Source: Diplosphaera chodatii (Eukaryota > Chlorophyta > Trebouxiophyceae > Prasiolales > Stichococcaceae). From it: a DNA stretch of 64,000 nt. Both the position numbers and the translations under genes were made by a program. Shown piece after piece: positions 43,545-54,640 of the stretch (positions within the stretch are counted from its first letter, which is position 1; each line of letters opens with the position of its first letter). The stretch spans positions 744,001 to 808,000 of the forward strand of contig JAALGY010000059.1 in NCBI GenBank assembly GCA_032358165.1, given 5' to 3'. Under the pieces are notes generated by a model. The model was not told where the DNA came from. It worked only from the letters and a program-made list of their open reading frames with translations, and did not search any database.

Positions 43545-46500
43545 CTACCAGTTCTTGTCGCTGCGTGTCAGCAGGCGGCGGGCGCTCTTGGGGGCCACGT
43601 AGTCCACGTCGTCGACCTCGTTGTGCGGGCTGGTGCCGCACGACGTCAGCCACATGTTCTGCTTGGCGTCGGTGAGGATGGTGCCGTTGTGCGGGTAGAA
43701 CACCTGGCGGCAAGACGCAGGGCAGGTCAGCGGTGAGCCTTGGAGGCGTCATGTGGCATAGGTGGAGCGCGGTGATGTGAACAGATGGGATCACACTGCA
43801 GGTGGCAAGCTGGAGGAAGAACGCAGGAAGGCACTCGATCACACACCTCATAGTAGCGCCTCTTCAGCAGATCCTGCAGCACAGCATGTCATCGTATCAG
43901 CATCGCATCAGGTGGTGCATCGACACAAGGTGCTGCATGTATCCAGCAAAAGCGAGCACCCAAGGAACACCAGCCCTATCCCGGGACGCAGCCAGACCGC
44001 GCACCCGAGCGTATTTGGTGCCCCAGGCGGGCGCGGCGACGGTGTCCGAGCTGTACGTGGTGTTGCGGTCGTCACCGTACTGGTCGTAGAACGACAGCGG
44101 CGCCTCCTGCAGGCTGGTGTAGTTGTACGCCGGCGTCTTGCTGAAGGTGAGGCCGCCCAACGCGTCCTTGATCTGCAGAGAGTGCTAGAGAGCTCAGGCA
44201 TGTGCTGGAAGTCGGTGCATGTTGGTCCGCACCAAAGGTGTCAAAGGGGCTGCAGTCACTGTCAGCAGACTGTGAACCACCGCAGCAACACAGCAGGGCG
44301 GGCACCGTGCCGAATGCTGTCAGGCGCACCATGAAGGCGCGGAACATGTCGTTGTCCTCGTGCACGTTGTTGTGGCAGTGCATCATGTACTCGCCCAGGT
44401 TGGGGCCCCACCGCGCGGCCAGCGTGATGCGGCCCACGTTGGCGCCGATGTGCATCACCTGCACGGAAGTTCGATTGGCTGCTGTCAAGACAGTGGCGTC
44501 ACAGATGGCATGCTGACACACCAGGGTCCTGAGGTGTGCAACCTGCCGGCGCGGCCGGGTGCAGATGCGTCTGTGGGCTGCTTTTGCAGGTCATCCAATG
44601 GTGCAGGTTTGCTCTGGGAGTGAACAGTGCCCACATCCTTGGAGGCGTAGCGCAGCTCGGAGGGGCACGGCTTCCAGCCGCTGGTGGCGTCGGCAGTGGC
44701 CTTGCCATCCCAGTCCGCGCCCTGCCAGGCCACGCAGAAGAAGTCCTACAGAACACCGGGTTGAGCAGTCACATTCCTGCTGTAGGTGCGTCCGTGATGA
44801 TACACATTATCAGTGCAGCAGCGGCCATGCAATGTAGGCTGTACTGCTAGCATATGCATCAGCTCAGCAGTGCCTTCACATACAGCAGGTCTGAAGGAAT
44901 AGCCTGACACGGTGTGTGAGGCAGCTCACCACCAGGTGGATGTGCACGGGGTGCACCCAGCCGCCGCCCGCCTCCAGCGTCCACAGCTCCACTGTGTTCT
45001 GGCCCACGTCGTTGAACTCGATGTGCCTGCCCTTGCCTGTTGCGGTCATGATTCCGAGTCAGAGTTGCCACTGCAGCAGACTTGCTTGCCAGGTCCACAC
45101 TACGGACTACAGCGCCATAGACAGAGATGTCATGGCAGCGTGACGTGGTGAACAGGCAGTATGATCGACTTACCAAGGTTATCGTTGGTGTCCCATCCCC
45201 TGCCGTTGAACTGCACAGCAGGGTGAGTGTCCATCACATTGACTGCTGCCACGCGTCAGGCCTTGCCATCCACTGACAGGTGTCATGCATAGCTTGAGAT
45301 GGGCTACCAGCAGGCAAGGAGATCTCCCAACAAGAAGCAGACGGGAATGGAGGCGAAAGCTGCACACTGAGCTGTGCTCACCAGCCACATGCCCTGATCG
45401 CGGCCAAACTTCAGCGAGCGGTCTGACTCGCCGTTGAGTGCACGCTGCACCAGTTCCTGCACGTGATGCAATGCACTGGGCTGTTAGCTGGCACTCGCGA
45501 CAGGCGCTGGGACATCAACGCGGTAGCTGCGTTGGCAACTGCCCGGTGTCCGACCCATTGCCGGAAGGCAGAGGAGCATGGTGATAACGCTTGCCATGCG
45601 ATAGCATCGTGCTCTCTGTTCATGCTGCACGTACTGTGCCACTGCGGATGTCCTACAGACAGTCGGTCAGAGCCAAGACGGGACACCAGATCAGAAGCCT
45701 CACGTCAAAGTAGTCAGGGGCGAGCTGGGCGTCCTGCTGGTCGGTGCCGTCCTTCCTGAGCGCGTCCAGGTTGGGCTTCTGTGCTCCGGGGTCGGGGGCG
45801 CCCACGTTGAGCTTCATGAGCAGGTGGGAGTAGCAGAAGTAGGGCGTCTCCGAGGTGGTGCGATCGGGCTGGTGCTCGTTGATCAGGTACACAGCCTGCA
45901 GCAGGGGTATCGGCGATAGCATGAGGCAGCGGCATTGCACACACGTCATGAGACGCTGCCAAGGCACTGCTGCGCTGTCAGCCAGCAAGCCGTACATATG
46001 GTTTGCATCCTTTCAGATGCAGATGCACAGGACGTGTGTAGTTCACAGCCTGAGCAGGGCAGGCAGCAAGGTGCAAAGACGATGCTTCGGGCAGGAAGGA
46101 CTTGCGGCACCGTCCAGCACAGGTGGCCCTCACAAGCAGCCGCTCAGTGCGAAGAAACAAGCAGGAACGCACGCTGTTGGTGTAGTTGCTGAAGTCGCAG
46201 ATGACATCCCAGCGGTAGGCCACCTCGACCATCAGGCCGGTGGGCGGCATGGGGTGGTCCCGCGCGTAGGGCACTGTCCCGCCGTCGGAGCCGATGATGT
46301 TGCAGACCTTGCTGCCAATCTCGGCGCCGGTGTCATCGCGGAACTGCGCGCCAGCAGAGCACGGCGTCAGGCTGAGCTGTGCACCCCGACGAGCTGTGTC
46401 AGCGGAGGCGTCACATACGGCACAGCAGCAGCCGGCCAACTGTGCAGGTGTACAGTAACACACCGTGAGGATGCGCGGGCGGGACGGCGAGGCGTTCAGG

Positions 46501-49091
46501 ATGCGGAACCGCTGCCACGAGGCTGTCACGTCCAGGTAGGGCCATGGCTGCCCGTTGATCAGGTTGATGTCACCCCACAGCTGGTTGTGGTGGACGCCTG
46601 CGCGCCATACCTTGGCTGAGCTGCAACGCCTTGATGGTGCTATTGTGCGACAAGGGAAGGCACAGCACCCAGATCAAGCACCATGTGTACGTGAAGGGCC
46701 TGCAATGGGCCTCACATCCGAGCAGCTTCAGGTCACGCACCTCCCGGCATGCGGTCATACTTGAGGCGGCACACGCCCGGCGGGTCTCCGGCGATGGGCG
46801 TGTCGACTACCATGTCCTGGATGACCAGCGGCCACTCGGGCACGCCCGGCTTGTCCTCCTTGGTGACCGGGTCGTAGCCCTTCTCCACGTGGTACCTGCG
46901 CAGCAGCCAGGGTGCACAGTTCACCAAAGCGCCTGCCACATGCCTCTCGTAGGGACGGCTGACATCCATTGAGACTGGTGCTCACTTTGTGCGCTTCTCA
47001 GCCATGCTGCCTGTGCCAGTGTGCAAGACATGGGAGCCGAAATATCATGGTGATAGTTAGTTAAGGAGCAAAGAAAGAACTCACGGGTCGTCGCTGGGGC
47101 AAGGCCGCACAATACGCATGCCAGCCATACCTGCAGGCAGCACATGATGATTGGCACGCCGGGCCAGAAGCAACAATGGTTTCATCCAGGTCCGGCAGCC
47201 TTACGGCGGTCGTGAACACACTGTGCTCACCAGCATAGACGTTCTCGGAGGTGATGCCGACGCTGTGGTCGTGGTAGAATAGTGTCGCATGACGGTTGTT
47301 TGGCAAGATGTAGTCCTGCGCAACCGTAGCATAACGTTTTTTCCACACACAACATCTGCAACTTACATGATCAGGTGTTCTGATGTCAGTAGCGGTGCTC
47401 CCCTGACATGCCGATGTGCCTTGCCCACTGCACCATCAAGCATCATGCAGCAATCCATACCTTGGTCTCGCCCTGGCAGAAGTACTGCTCAGCCCAGCCG
47501 TCCATGCTGGGGACGGACGCCTCGCCGTGGAAGTGGATGACGGTGGCGCGGCCCTTGCCGGCCGTCTTTACCTCGTCGACCTTGCCGGTGGAGTTGCGCT
47601 GCTGGTAGCGGTAGAGGCGGTTGCCGCACAGGTCCAGCTCGCCTGCCAGGCAGATAACTTGGCGGGTCAGGCTGTGTAGGCAACTGGGTGACCGCTTGCC
47701 GCATGCAGGTGTCCAGTGAGGCAGCAAGCAGACGCAGGGCGCGCAGCAGCCACAGCGCGCGGCAGAGCGGGCCATACCTTCGCCGCCGCGGTTGCCGGGG
47801 CCGCCCCGCGGGAAGTACCGGTTGTTGTCCTCGATGTTGTTGGTGAAGCGCACAACATCCTGCACGCCGCTGCATGTTGCACATGGAGGGGTTGATGCAC
47901 TTGACAGATGCCGGAAGCAGCTCATGCCCGTTACTGCACGTTATGGCAGACCGCCAGGACCCCCACTCAAGCATGCACAGCAGCAAATGGCCCCTACGCA
48001 CAGCCTGCATGGCATCTGTCAGACGTGCAGGGCGGCGCTCACGTCTGGCTGTACATGATGGGGCCCGGCACGCCATAGTCGTGGTAGGAGAGCACAGGGA
48101 TCTGCTTGCACTGGGTGTCGTTTGCGAGTCCGAAGTCGAACATCCGCTGCTGGATGTCGATGCTGAACCCATTCATGCAGCGGTTGTACTGCAGCAGCAA
48201 AAGCAGTCACATTAGCAGTTGCGTGCGACTTGGGTGGCACCAAGGTGGACATGGCAGAATCGTGCCGGAGAATTCACTGGTAGAGCTGCGGATGTGCAGC
48301 ACATAGCTGAACCACTGTGATGTGCAGCATTCAGGCACCGAGGTCACATTGTCTCACCTCGTCACATGGCTTCTCGCCCTTCTTCGTCTGAATGCTGTTT
48401 GTCAGCTCCTTCAGGGGACGGTACGCCTTCGTGAACACCAGCTTCGTTGTGTCGAAAGGGGAGGAGGGGTAGCCATTCACCTGCGCCACAAAGAGCTCAA
48501 CAGCGATCAGCTCCCAAGTGGGGTCTCTTGCACATGCAGTTCATGATGTGAGAAACCCTGCTGCGTGCACAAGCTGTGCTGATGAGCTGCTGAGATTCAT
48601 ACAGGCAACGGGGCTACCACATTTAAACGGTTCCACAATCATGGTGGGCAGGCGCACCCGCCAGTCAGGACAGAGGACAGCACGCTTAGCTGGTGATGTG
48701 CAGACTCGCTCACCGTGACGGGCTGGCCGGGCTTGGCCAGCACGCACTTGTCGCCCGCCAGGGACACCAGCGGGTTCCACTTGGCGCCGGTGGTGGTCGT
48801 GGTGGTGGTTGTGCTGGTAGTTGGCGAGCCGCCGCCGCCGCCGCCGCCGCCGCCACCCCCGCCGCCGCCGCCGCCGCCGCCGCTGGATGTGGGAGCGGTG
48901 GGTGCCGGTGCGGTTGTGGTTGTGGTGGTGGTTGTCTTGGGGGGCGGGGGCGACGGCACAGGCGCCGCTGTTGTCGTGGTCGTGGTGGGGCTGCCCTTGA
49001 GCAGGCTGCGGCCGCTGCGCGCAGCGCTGGCGGAGGTTGCCAGCAGCAGCAGCGCACTGAGCAGGACGCACACCTGCGCATGGATGAATAT
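43545..49091 (-). CDS. Secreted multicopper oxidase, CotA/bilirubin-oxidase type, many exons
   Basis: Copper enzyme that oxidises phenolics, bilirubin-like tetrapyrroles or metals and reduces O2 to water; substrate not predictable. All copper motifs are present: VIHFHGE (47541-47521), LFYHDHS (47285-47262), GWVHPVHIHLV (about 44962-44930) and EYMMHCHNNVHEDNDMF (about 44396-44346). The HCHxxxHxxxxM form supplies the type 1 copper with a Met axial ligand. Other readable blocks: QIPVLSYHDYGVPGPIMYSQ, WPLVIQDMVVDTPIAGDP, SRPRILT and FRDDTGAEIGSKVCNIIGSD. The mature N-terminus has a Thr/Pro/Ala-rich and poly-Gly linker (18 Gly at about 48886-48832) before KWNPLVSLAG. VCVLLSALLLLATSASAA is a signal peptide. 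An acceptor GCGCAG at its start suggests the ATG is in an unidentified upstream exon, so the 5' boundary is provisional. It ends DKNW-TAG at 43545. About 18 exons. Confidence 0.9.
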
Positions 49092-51026
49092 CACACCGTG
49101 AGAACATGCTCAATCAGGAGTGATCCAAATCAGGCATTCCTAGCCGCACACCAAGGGTGGCGTGGTGTCGGAGACACAACCACGTGACAAGGACACCGCA
49201 GGTTGCAGGCAATGTGACCCGAGACGCCAGAAACGGCAGGCTGACCAAGCCAGCCTGCTACTGACTACTAGTGATATACGTTGCGGTCCTGCTGTGATGC
49301 TTGCGAACGTGGGAAACTTGCTGCACATGTGATCATCCCACAGGGGTGGCTGAGGGGCCATATACATTGCACCCTGGGCAGCGCGGTATGTCACTGTCAC
49401 TGAAGGCGCCGCTGCGAGCAGGCGCAGCTGATATGCGCACAAGCAAGGCCTCAGGGACCCGTCAGCAGAGAGCGAAGGCAATCGCGTTGTCACTACCATG
49501 TCCCCAAAGACGACGGCAGATCACAGGCAGGCGCAACACATGCATGCAGCAGCCCAACTAGCCAGTAAATGGCACTCAAGCTGGTCAACATGGCATAAAG
49601 ACCGTCGCAAGGCCCCTGGTCGTGTAAAAATACAAGCAGCAAAGTGACCAGGCTCTCTATCCAGGTCGTCGGGTGAAACCGCAGAAGCTCAAAACCGTGT
49701 CGAGCAGAGGCGTACTGCACGGCATGCATACAGGCTGCACGAGATCATATTGGCCATGCAAGTCTCGAGGTACGTTGCAGCGCGCGTGCGCTCACAGCAC
49801 GACAGGTCGCACGACGACGGCGCGAAATCGAGCAGGGCACAAACGCAAGACGTGCGCGGCAAGAGCCGCTCAGTCAACAGCCTGCCGACTCGCTCGGTGT
49901 TCATGCTGGACACTGAACGGACAAGCGCAGCTGCGGTGCGCCCGAGAGTCACCAGTGATCACTGCACCAGCATAACATAGCTAGCACCGTAACATGCAAA
50001 CGTCACAGGCCTCACCTTCAGAGGTCCAGAAGCCCGCGCCATGCTTGCAGTGTCGGGATAGGTATGGAAGGCAAGCTTGGTTGGAGTGCGGCGAACGCAG
50101 AAGTGTGGGCCTGGAACCTTGCACCACCGGGTCATCATGAGATGGGAGTCGACCGCCGGGGTCGAGGCGTCTCCCCAACTAGGGGCAGTAGGGCCTGCCC
50201 GTACACCCTGATTGGAGGTAGCTACGCCCTCGAACGCGGCGCCTGCGTCGTCGAGTTGCGGGTGCTGCAGTGCGTTGTTCGTCTGTGACCACGCTGAATG
50301 ACTTCATCTGGTGAACGGCAGAGCAGATGCGCTGCGGCAGTGCCCCTCTGCACGACACCCGTGCACCACACTGTGGTTGTACACCCCGGAAGGCGTCATG
50401 TCATCATCCTCACCTGGCGCCCCGCCTGCTCGTGCGCTCCAGGATACCATCCAGTGTTCAAGTTTGTACTGCGAGCTTGCGAGCACAGCGGGACAAATAA
50501 GCGCAGGCCGCCTTCGGTGGTCTGCGTTACCCGACGTCATCAGGCTCACGTCAGGGCGCATGCTCACGAGATTCACGGTGCACTGATCATCACATGTCTA
50601 TATCGCGCAGAGCAGATCCCTGTGCATGTTTGTAGGTTCACGAGAATGCTCTTAAGACATGCTGAGCAACTGCCTCATTGTACATTGAGCTGACACAGCG
50701 CACGAGAGCAGATGTTGAGCCACATGACATGAAGAGCACAAGAGCAGCATGGACTCGCGTCCATTGTGCTATGAGAAGCAAGCTGGAATACATCCCCTGC
50801 GCAATGCGCAGCACACGGAGTGGCACAACTAACAAGCCTCCCGCTGTTGGGCTGCGAGCATCAATCACGTCGCTCAGCAGCATTTCGAGCATAGGCAGCA
50901 TCAGTGTACGGTATTGGGGGCATACCGTAGCAGGACAAGCACCATACAGAAGTGAGCGTGCAGTTACCTGCCACTGGTTTGATGGCAGCATAGCGTACAA
51001 GTGAGCATCCTGCACTGCTGTATGGT
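49092..51026. other. Unassigned 1.9-kb stretch
   Basis: Between the multicopper oxidase and H2A copy 2. It should contain the oxidase promoter and possibly its first exon. Several 60-130-codon frames exist on both strands, but none has recognisable motifs. Confidence 0.45.
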
Positions 51027-51042
51027 GGTGTTTAAAAACACC
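51027..51042 (-). terminator. H2A (copy 2) mRNA 3' stem-loop, variant loop
   Basis: Minus-strand GGTGTT-TTTA-AACACC, the same A-ending loop as H2A copy 1. Confidence 0.93.
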
Positions 51043-51081
51043 ATTTGGTTGGGGTGAGGACCGTCGGCGGTCGACAGCCGC

Positions 51082-51825
51082 TCAGACCTCCTTCTTGGCC
51101 TTGGTCTTGGGCAGCAGCACCGAGTGGATGTTGGGCAGCACACCGCCGGCCGCGATGGTCACGCCGCCCAGCAGCTTGGACAGCTCCTCATCGTTGCGCA
51201 CCGCCAGCTGGATGTGGCGCGGCACGATGCGGGTCTTCTTGTTGTCGCGGGCGGCGTTGCCGGCCAGCTCCAGCACCTCGGCTGCAGGCAAGAAGGAACA
51301 CAGTCTCAGCGCATCTGGCAGCACCCCGCAATCGAAGGAGCAAGTCATATGCTCTCTGTACATCATGCAGGGTGCGTTGCATGATGCGACTACAAGTGGA
51401 AACACCGTAGATCAACAGCCGCAGAGACCGTCATCACCACCATGCCAGACAGTCCTCACCGGCCAAGTACTCCAGCACTGCGGCCAGGTACACGGGCGCG
51501 CCGGCACCCACACGCGTCGCGTACTTGCCCTTCTTCAGGTACCTGCAGGGGACGCAGCACAGCATGTCAGTGCTTGCTGGTGGGCCGCTGACTGAGCACT
51601 GGACTTGGTTCACACCAGCGCGCGCAGCGCACAAGCGGGCACACAACAAACATCAAATACAGGCGGCCATGAAAACGTTGTAAGGTGCCGTTCGCAACTT
51701 GAAGCAACAATGCTGAACAGACCAAGAGCTCACCGGGCGACACGGCCGACGGGGAACTGCAGGCCGGCCTTGGACGACTGACTGACGGCCTTCTTGGCGC
51801 TCTTTCCCTTGCCGCGGCCCGACAT
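51082..51825 (-). CDS. H2A: Histone H2A copy 2, three coding exons
   Basis: Minus-strand exons 51825-51734, 51542-51460 and 51281-51082 total 375 nt, 124 residues. By eye the protein is identical to copy 1, with the same two intron positions and phases. Intron sequences are also very similar to copy 1 (e.g. TCATGCAACGCACCCTGCAT in intron 2), so the duplication is recent or kept uniform by gene conversion. Stop codon TGA instead of TAA. Divergent to H2B copy 2. Confidence 0.96.
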
Positions 51826-52405
51826 GGTGGCTGGCTGTGTGCTGCTGAGGGAGCAGGGAGGCAGAAGGTGCAGAAGATTGTGCAGGGGAGGAGCGGAATG
51901 ACAATGCAAGCGCAACAATCGAGTTTTGTATCCGTTCAGAAGTGCCCAAGATGTAGGGTCCCTGTTGGGGGGCCGGATCTGCTGATAGATTCCCGGTTCG
52001 CAACTTGACTTCACCCGCTGCCCTGCGCGCAGCCCGCCATTCCCGCTCTCTCCTGCCTCAACACGTTCTCACTGCCGCAGCAACAGCCTTCTGCCGTTCA
52101 ACGCAGCACAGCAGGTGCGTGTGTGCGCGTGTCTGAGAGTGGTGTGACTGTGTCGAGCAGGCGGATGCCACTTGTTGCCCGGCTTCTAATCAGCATCGCC
52201 ATCCTTGCTAGACATGTCAGCTGCATGGTGCTGCCACTCTTGTCAATTTGCAACAGTATTGCTTCTGTGCTATGTGTGGTGCGGCCTTGCCGTTGTACCC
52301 TGCCTCGTCCTGTGCAGGCATTCGAATACTCGATTGCTGCTCAGGCAGCAACACGTGTAAAGTCATGACATAGATCTGAACTGCAGTTTGTGCCTTGCAG
52401 ACACA
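51826..52405. promoter_or_regulatory. Divergent H2A/H2B promoter region, copy 2
   Basis: 580 bp. Contains the inverted counterpart of the copy 1 promoter blocks: GCAATCGAGTTTTGTATCCG-like (51915-51934) and CTGCCCTGCGCGCAG next to CCGCCATTCCCGCTC (52018-52051). The H2B side ends with TTTGTGCCTTGCAG|ACACA-ATG, so a 5' UTR intron. The H2B-proximal 250 bp have diverged from copy 1. Confidence 0.6.
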
Positions 52406-53084
52406 ATGGCGCCCAAGACCGCCGAGAAGAAGGTGGCCGGCAAGGCCATCGCCCAGAAGAAGGGCGGCAAGAAGGGCGGCAAGAAGCGATCGGTCGAGTC
52501 CTGGAAGATCTACATCTACAAGGTTCGCGGTTGTTGTGGTGTGCTAATGCAAAGTACTTACCGTAGCTTGTGCATGGTGCTGCTGCTGCTGCTGCAGTGT
52601 GCATCACAGTGGCGTGTTGCCGCACACCGTGCGCTCGTGGTTCACTTGAAGTGCTGGAAACATTGCTGTCCTGTCCTGACGCTGCGGTCTCCTGCACTCA
52701 CAGGTGCTGAAGCAGGTGCACCCGGACACCGGCATCAGCTCCAAGGCCATCTCCATCCTGAACTCCTTCATCCAGGACCAGTTTGAGAAGATTGCAACGG
52801 AGGCCGCCAAGCTGGCACGCTACTCCAAGAAGCCCACCGTCACCTCCCGCGAGATCCAGACTGCGGTGCGCCTTGTGATGCTTGTGTGCTGTGATGCTTT
52901 GCACGTTGGAGGGCCGACGTCTGCTGTCGAGCCGTACCCTGCCTGTCTCAGATGTGCCCACTCGCAACTTGCTCACGCGTTACATTTGTTGCAACTGCAG
53001 GTGCGCCTGATCCTGCCGGGTGAGCTGGCCAAGCACGCCGTGTCGGAGGGCACCAAGGCCGTGACCAAGTTCACCTCCGCTTGA
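52406..53084 (+). CDS. H2B: Histone H2B copy 2, three coding exons
   Basis: Exons 52406-52522, 52704-52865 and 53001-53084 total 363 nt, 120 residues, identical by eye to copy 1 and with the same intron sites. The frame stays open through the donor in exon 2 (ACTGCG|GTGCGCC), but exon 3 begins GTGCGCCTGATC, so the donor and the exon 3 start share GTGCGCCT. Stop TGA. Confidence 0.96.
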
Positions 53085-53126
53085 AGTGTTTCTGCACTGG
53101 CACCAGCCGCAAGCCACAACCAAAAT

Positions 53127-53142
53127 GGTGTTTTTCAACACC
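53127..53142 (+). terminator. H2B (copy 2) mRNA 3' stem-loop
   Basis: GGTGTT-TTTC-AACACC preceded by CCAAAAT, 42 nt after the stop. Confidence 0.94.
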
Positions 53143-54640
53143 ACCATGACCCGAGTGCTGGATGCCATGCTAATGTCCTTGCATGTGTATCAATGTGCAC
53201 AACTTCCATGAGATGCACCTCTTCAGTTTGCATTCAATGACCCCTCGGCATCAGTGCGTTTGTCGGTCTGTTGACAGTACGGTAAACGTCATGCTATGGT
53301 ATGCAGTGTGCGGCCGCTCCCCTGCATTGCGCATGCCTGTACGTTTGGGCAAGCACCTGTTGTAGGTGTACCAGGGTTAGGAAAAAGGTTCAAACCAGCA
53401 GTTGCGGGCTTCAGCATGGTTCCGCAGAAGTGGGATGGGTCTCACGACAGTTGATCCTGACTGTCCCCACCTTCATACCATATAAGTTCGGTTCATGCAT
53501 AGCCGGCAGGCATCTTATTGCATGCATTGTATCGTTTGCCTGTGGCCAGATCGATGATCATGACTTTCATCATCATCGATCTGGCCAGCCTCATCTGGCC
53601 AGCCTCAGGAACCTGCCGAACTTGATATCATGCACATGCCTGCCAACACCGCTCAAAGCAACTACTTTGGCTCCTTCAACAACATATCCACCTGATCACA
53701 AGCTGGAGGGAAACAGGGCCTGATTCGGTGATGCAGGCACAACAGTGTTATGAGTGCGGCGAGGAGGATTGTAAGCAGTACACCATGCTTATGGTATATG
53801 TGGCGGCGGACGATGGGGACCAAGCGCTGGCCACCGGCGGCCCCCATGCAGCGACCTGCAACAGCCACTCCTGCCCAGCATACAAGATCATATTTGAGAA
53901 GCCTCAGGCCTGCTGAACATGCCCCTGCGGCCGAGTCAACTAGGCGGCTTAGGGCCACGAGATCGATCGAACGAGCGTGTGACGTTCAGACTCTGGAGGC
54001 GAATATTCCGTGAGGCGGCAGTGATTCTATTGCATGCACAGGTAGCAAGCGTCTGCATTCGTATGCATCAAGCCCTAGCAGCAGGCAGGCCACAGCAAAT
54101 CAAGGATTCAGGATGCTTGCCACAAGCCTGCATTCCGCCTTGATGGTGCTAATATAACTCTTCCACACCTCTTGCAACCGTCTCATAGAAAGGCATCAAC
54201 CTCCGGGCACACCGCAGAACGATGTTTAGGCAGCGGCGGCATGAGAATCTAAACCTTGCCGCGCCGTCCTCTGCGTCCTGTTGTTGGTCTGCAGTGTGCA
54301 CCAGTCCCCGCTCTCTGGCCACATTGCCACCGCTTGGGACTTGCAATTTGCACCGCACTTGAGCCGCCTGCAAGGTCACACCATACCGTTTGCAGGTGCC
54401 TCGCGCTTGTATATACCATTGAAGCAAAAGCAACATTGCCTCTCATCCCTGTTTCTGCGATCAGCTTTGACAGCCCGCGCTTGCGTGTCAAGGGTCGTGG
54501 ACTATCACGGGAGGTCCGCATCAACTAGCTCTGATCTTGCGTCTGATGCTCCTGGCACTCCGCCACCTGATCTGGCTGTAAGGCTGAAACTGCGCCGCAT
54601 GGCGAGCTGACGACTGAGGCTGCGGTCGCATCGGCCTGTC
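53143..54640. other. Unassigned 1.5-kb stretch
   Basis: No gene confirmed. Holds a perfect 15-bp inverted repeat (53544-53586). A 61-residue Cys-containing plus-strand ORF lies at 53731-53916 (MQAQQCYECGEEDCKQYTML...) and could be a small gene, but has no support beyond composition. 54480-54610 could belong to an upstream exon of the next gene. Confidence 0.45.
53544..53586. repeat. Perfect 15-bp inverted repeat with adjacent direct repeat
   Basis: GGCCAGATCGATGAT (53544-53558) and ATCATCGATCTGGCC (53572-53586) are exact reverse complements with a 13-bp spacer. CTGGCCAGCCTCA follows twice in tandem (53581-53607). Confidence 0.9.

Noticed and set aside
48541..49187. Alternative frames rich in Gly, Val, Arg or Pro over the multicopper oxidase N-terminus
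   Set aside because: They result from the CCG/GTG simple repeats that encode the Thr and Gly runs in the accepted frame.
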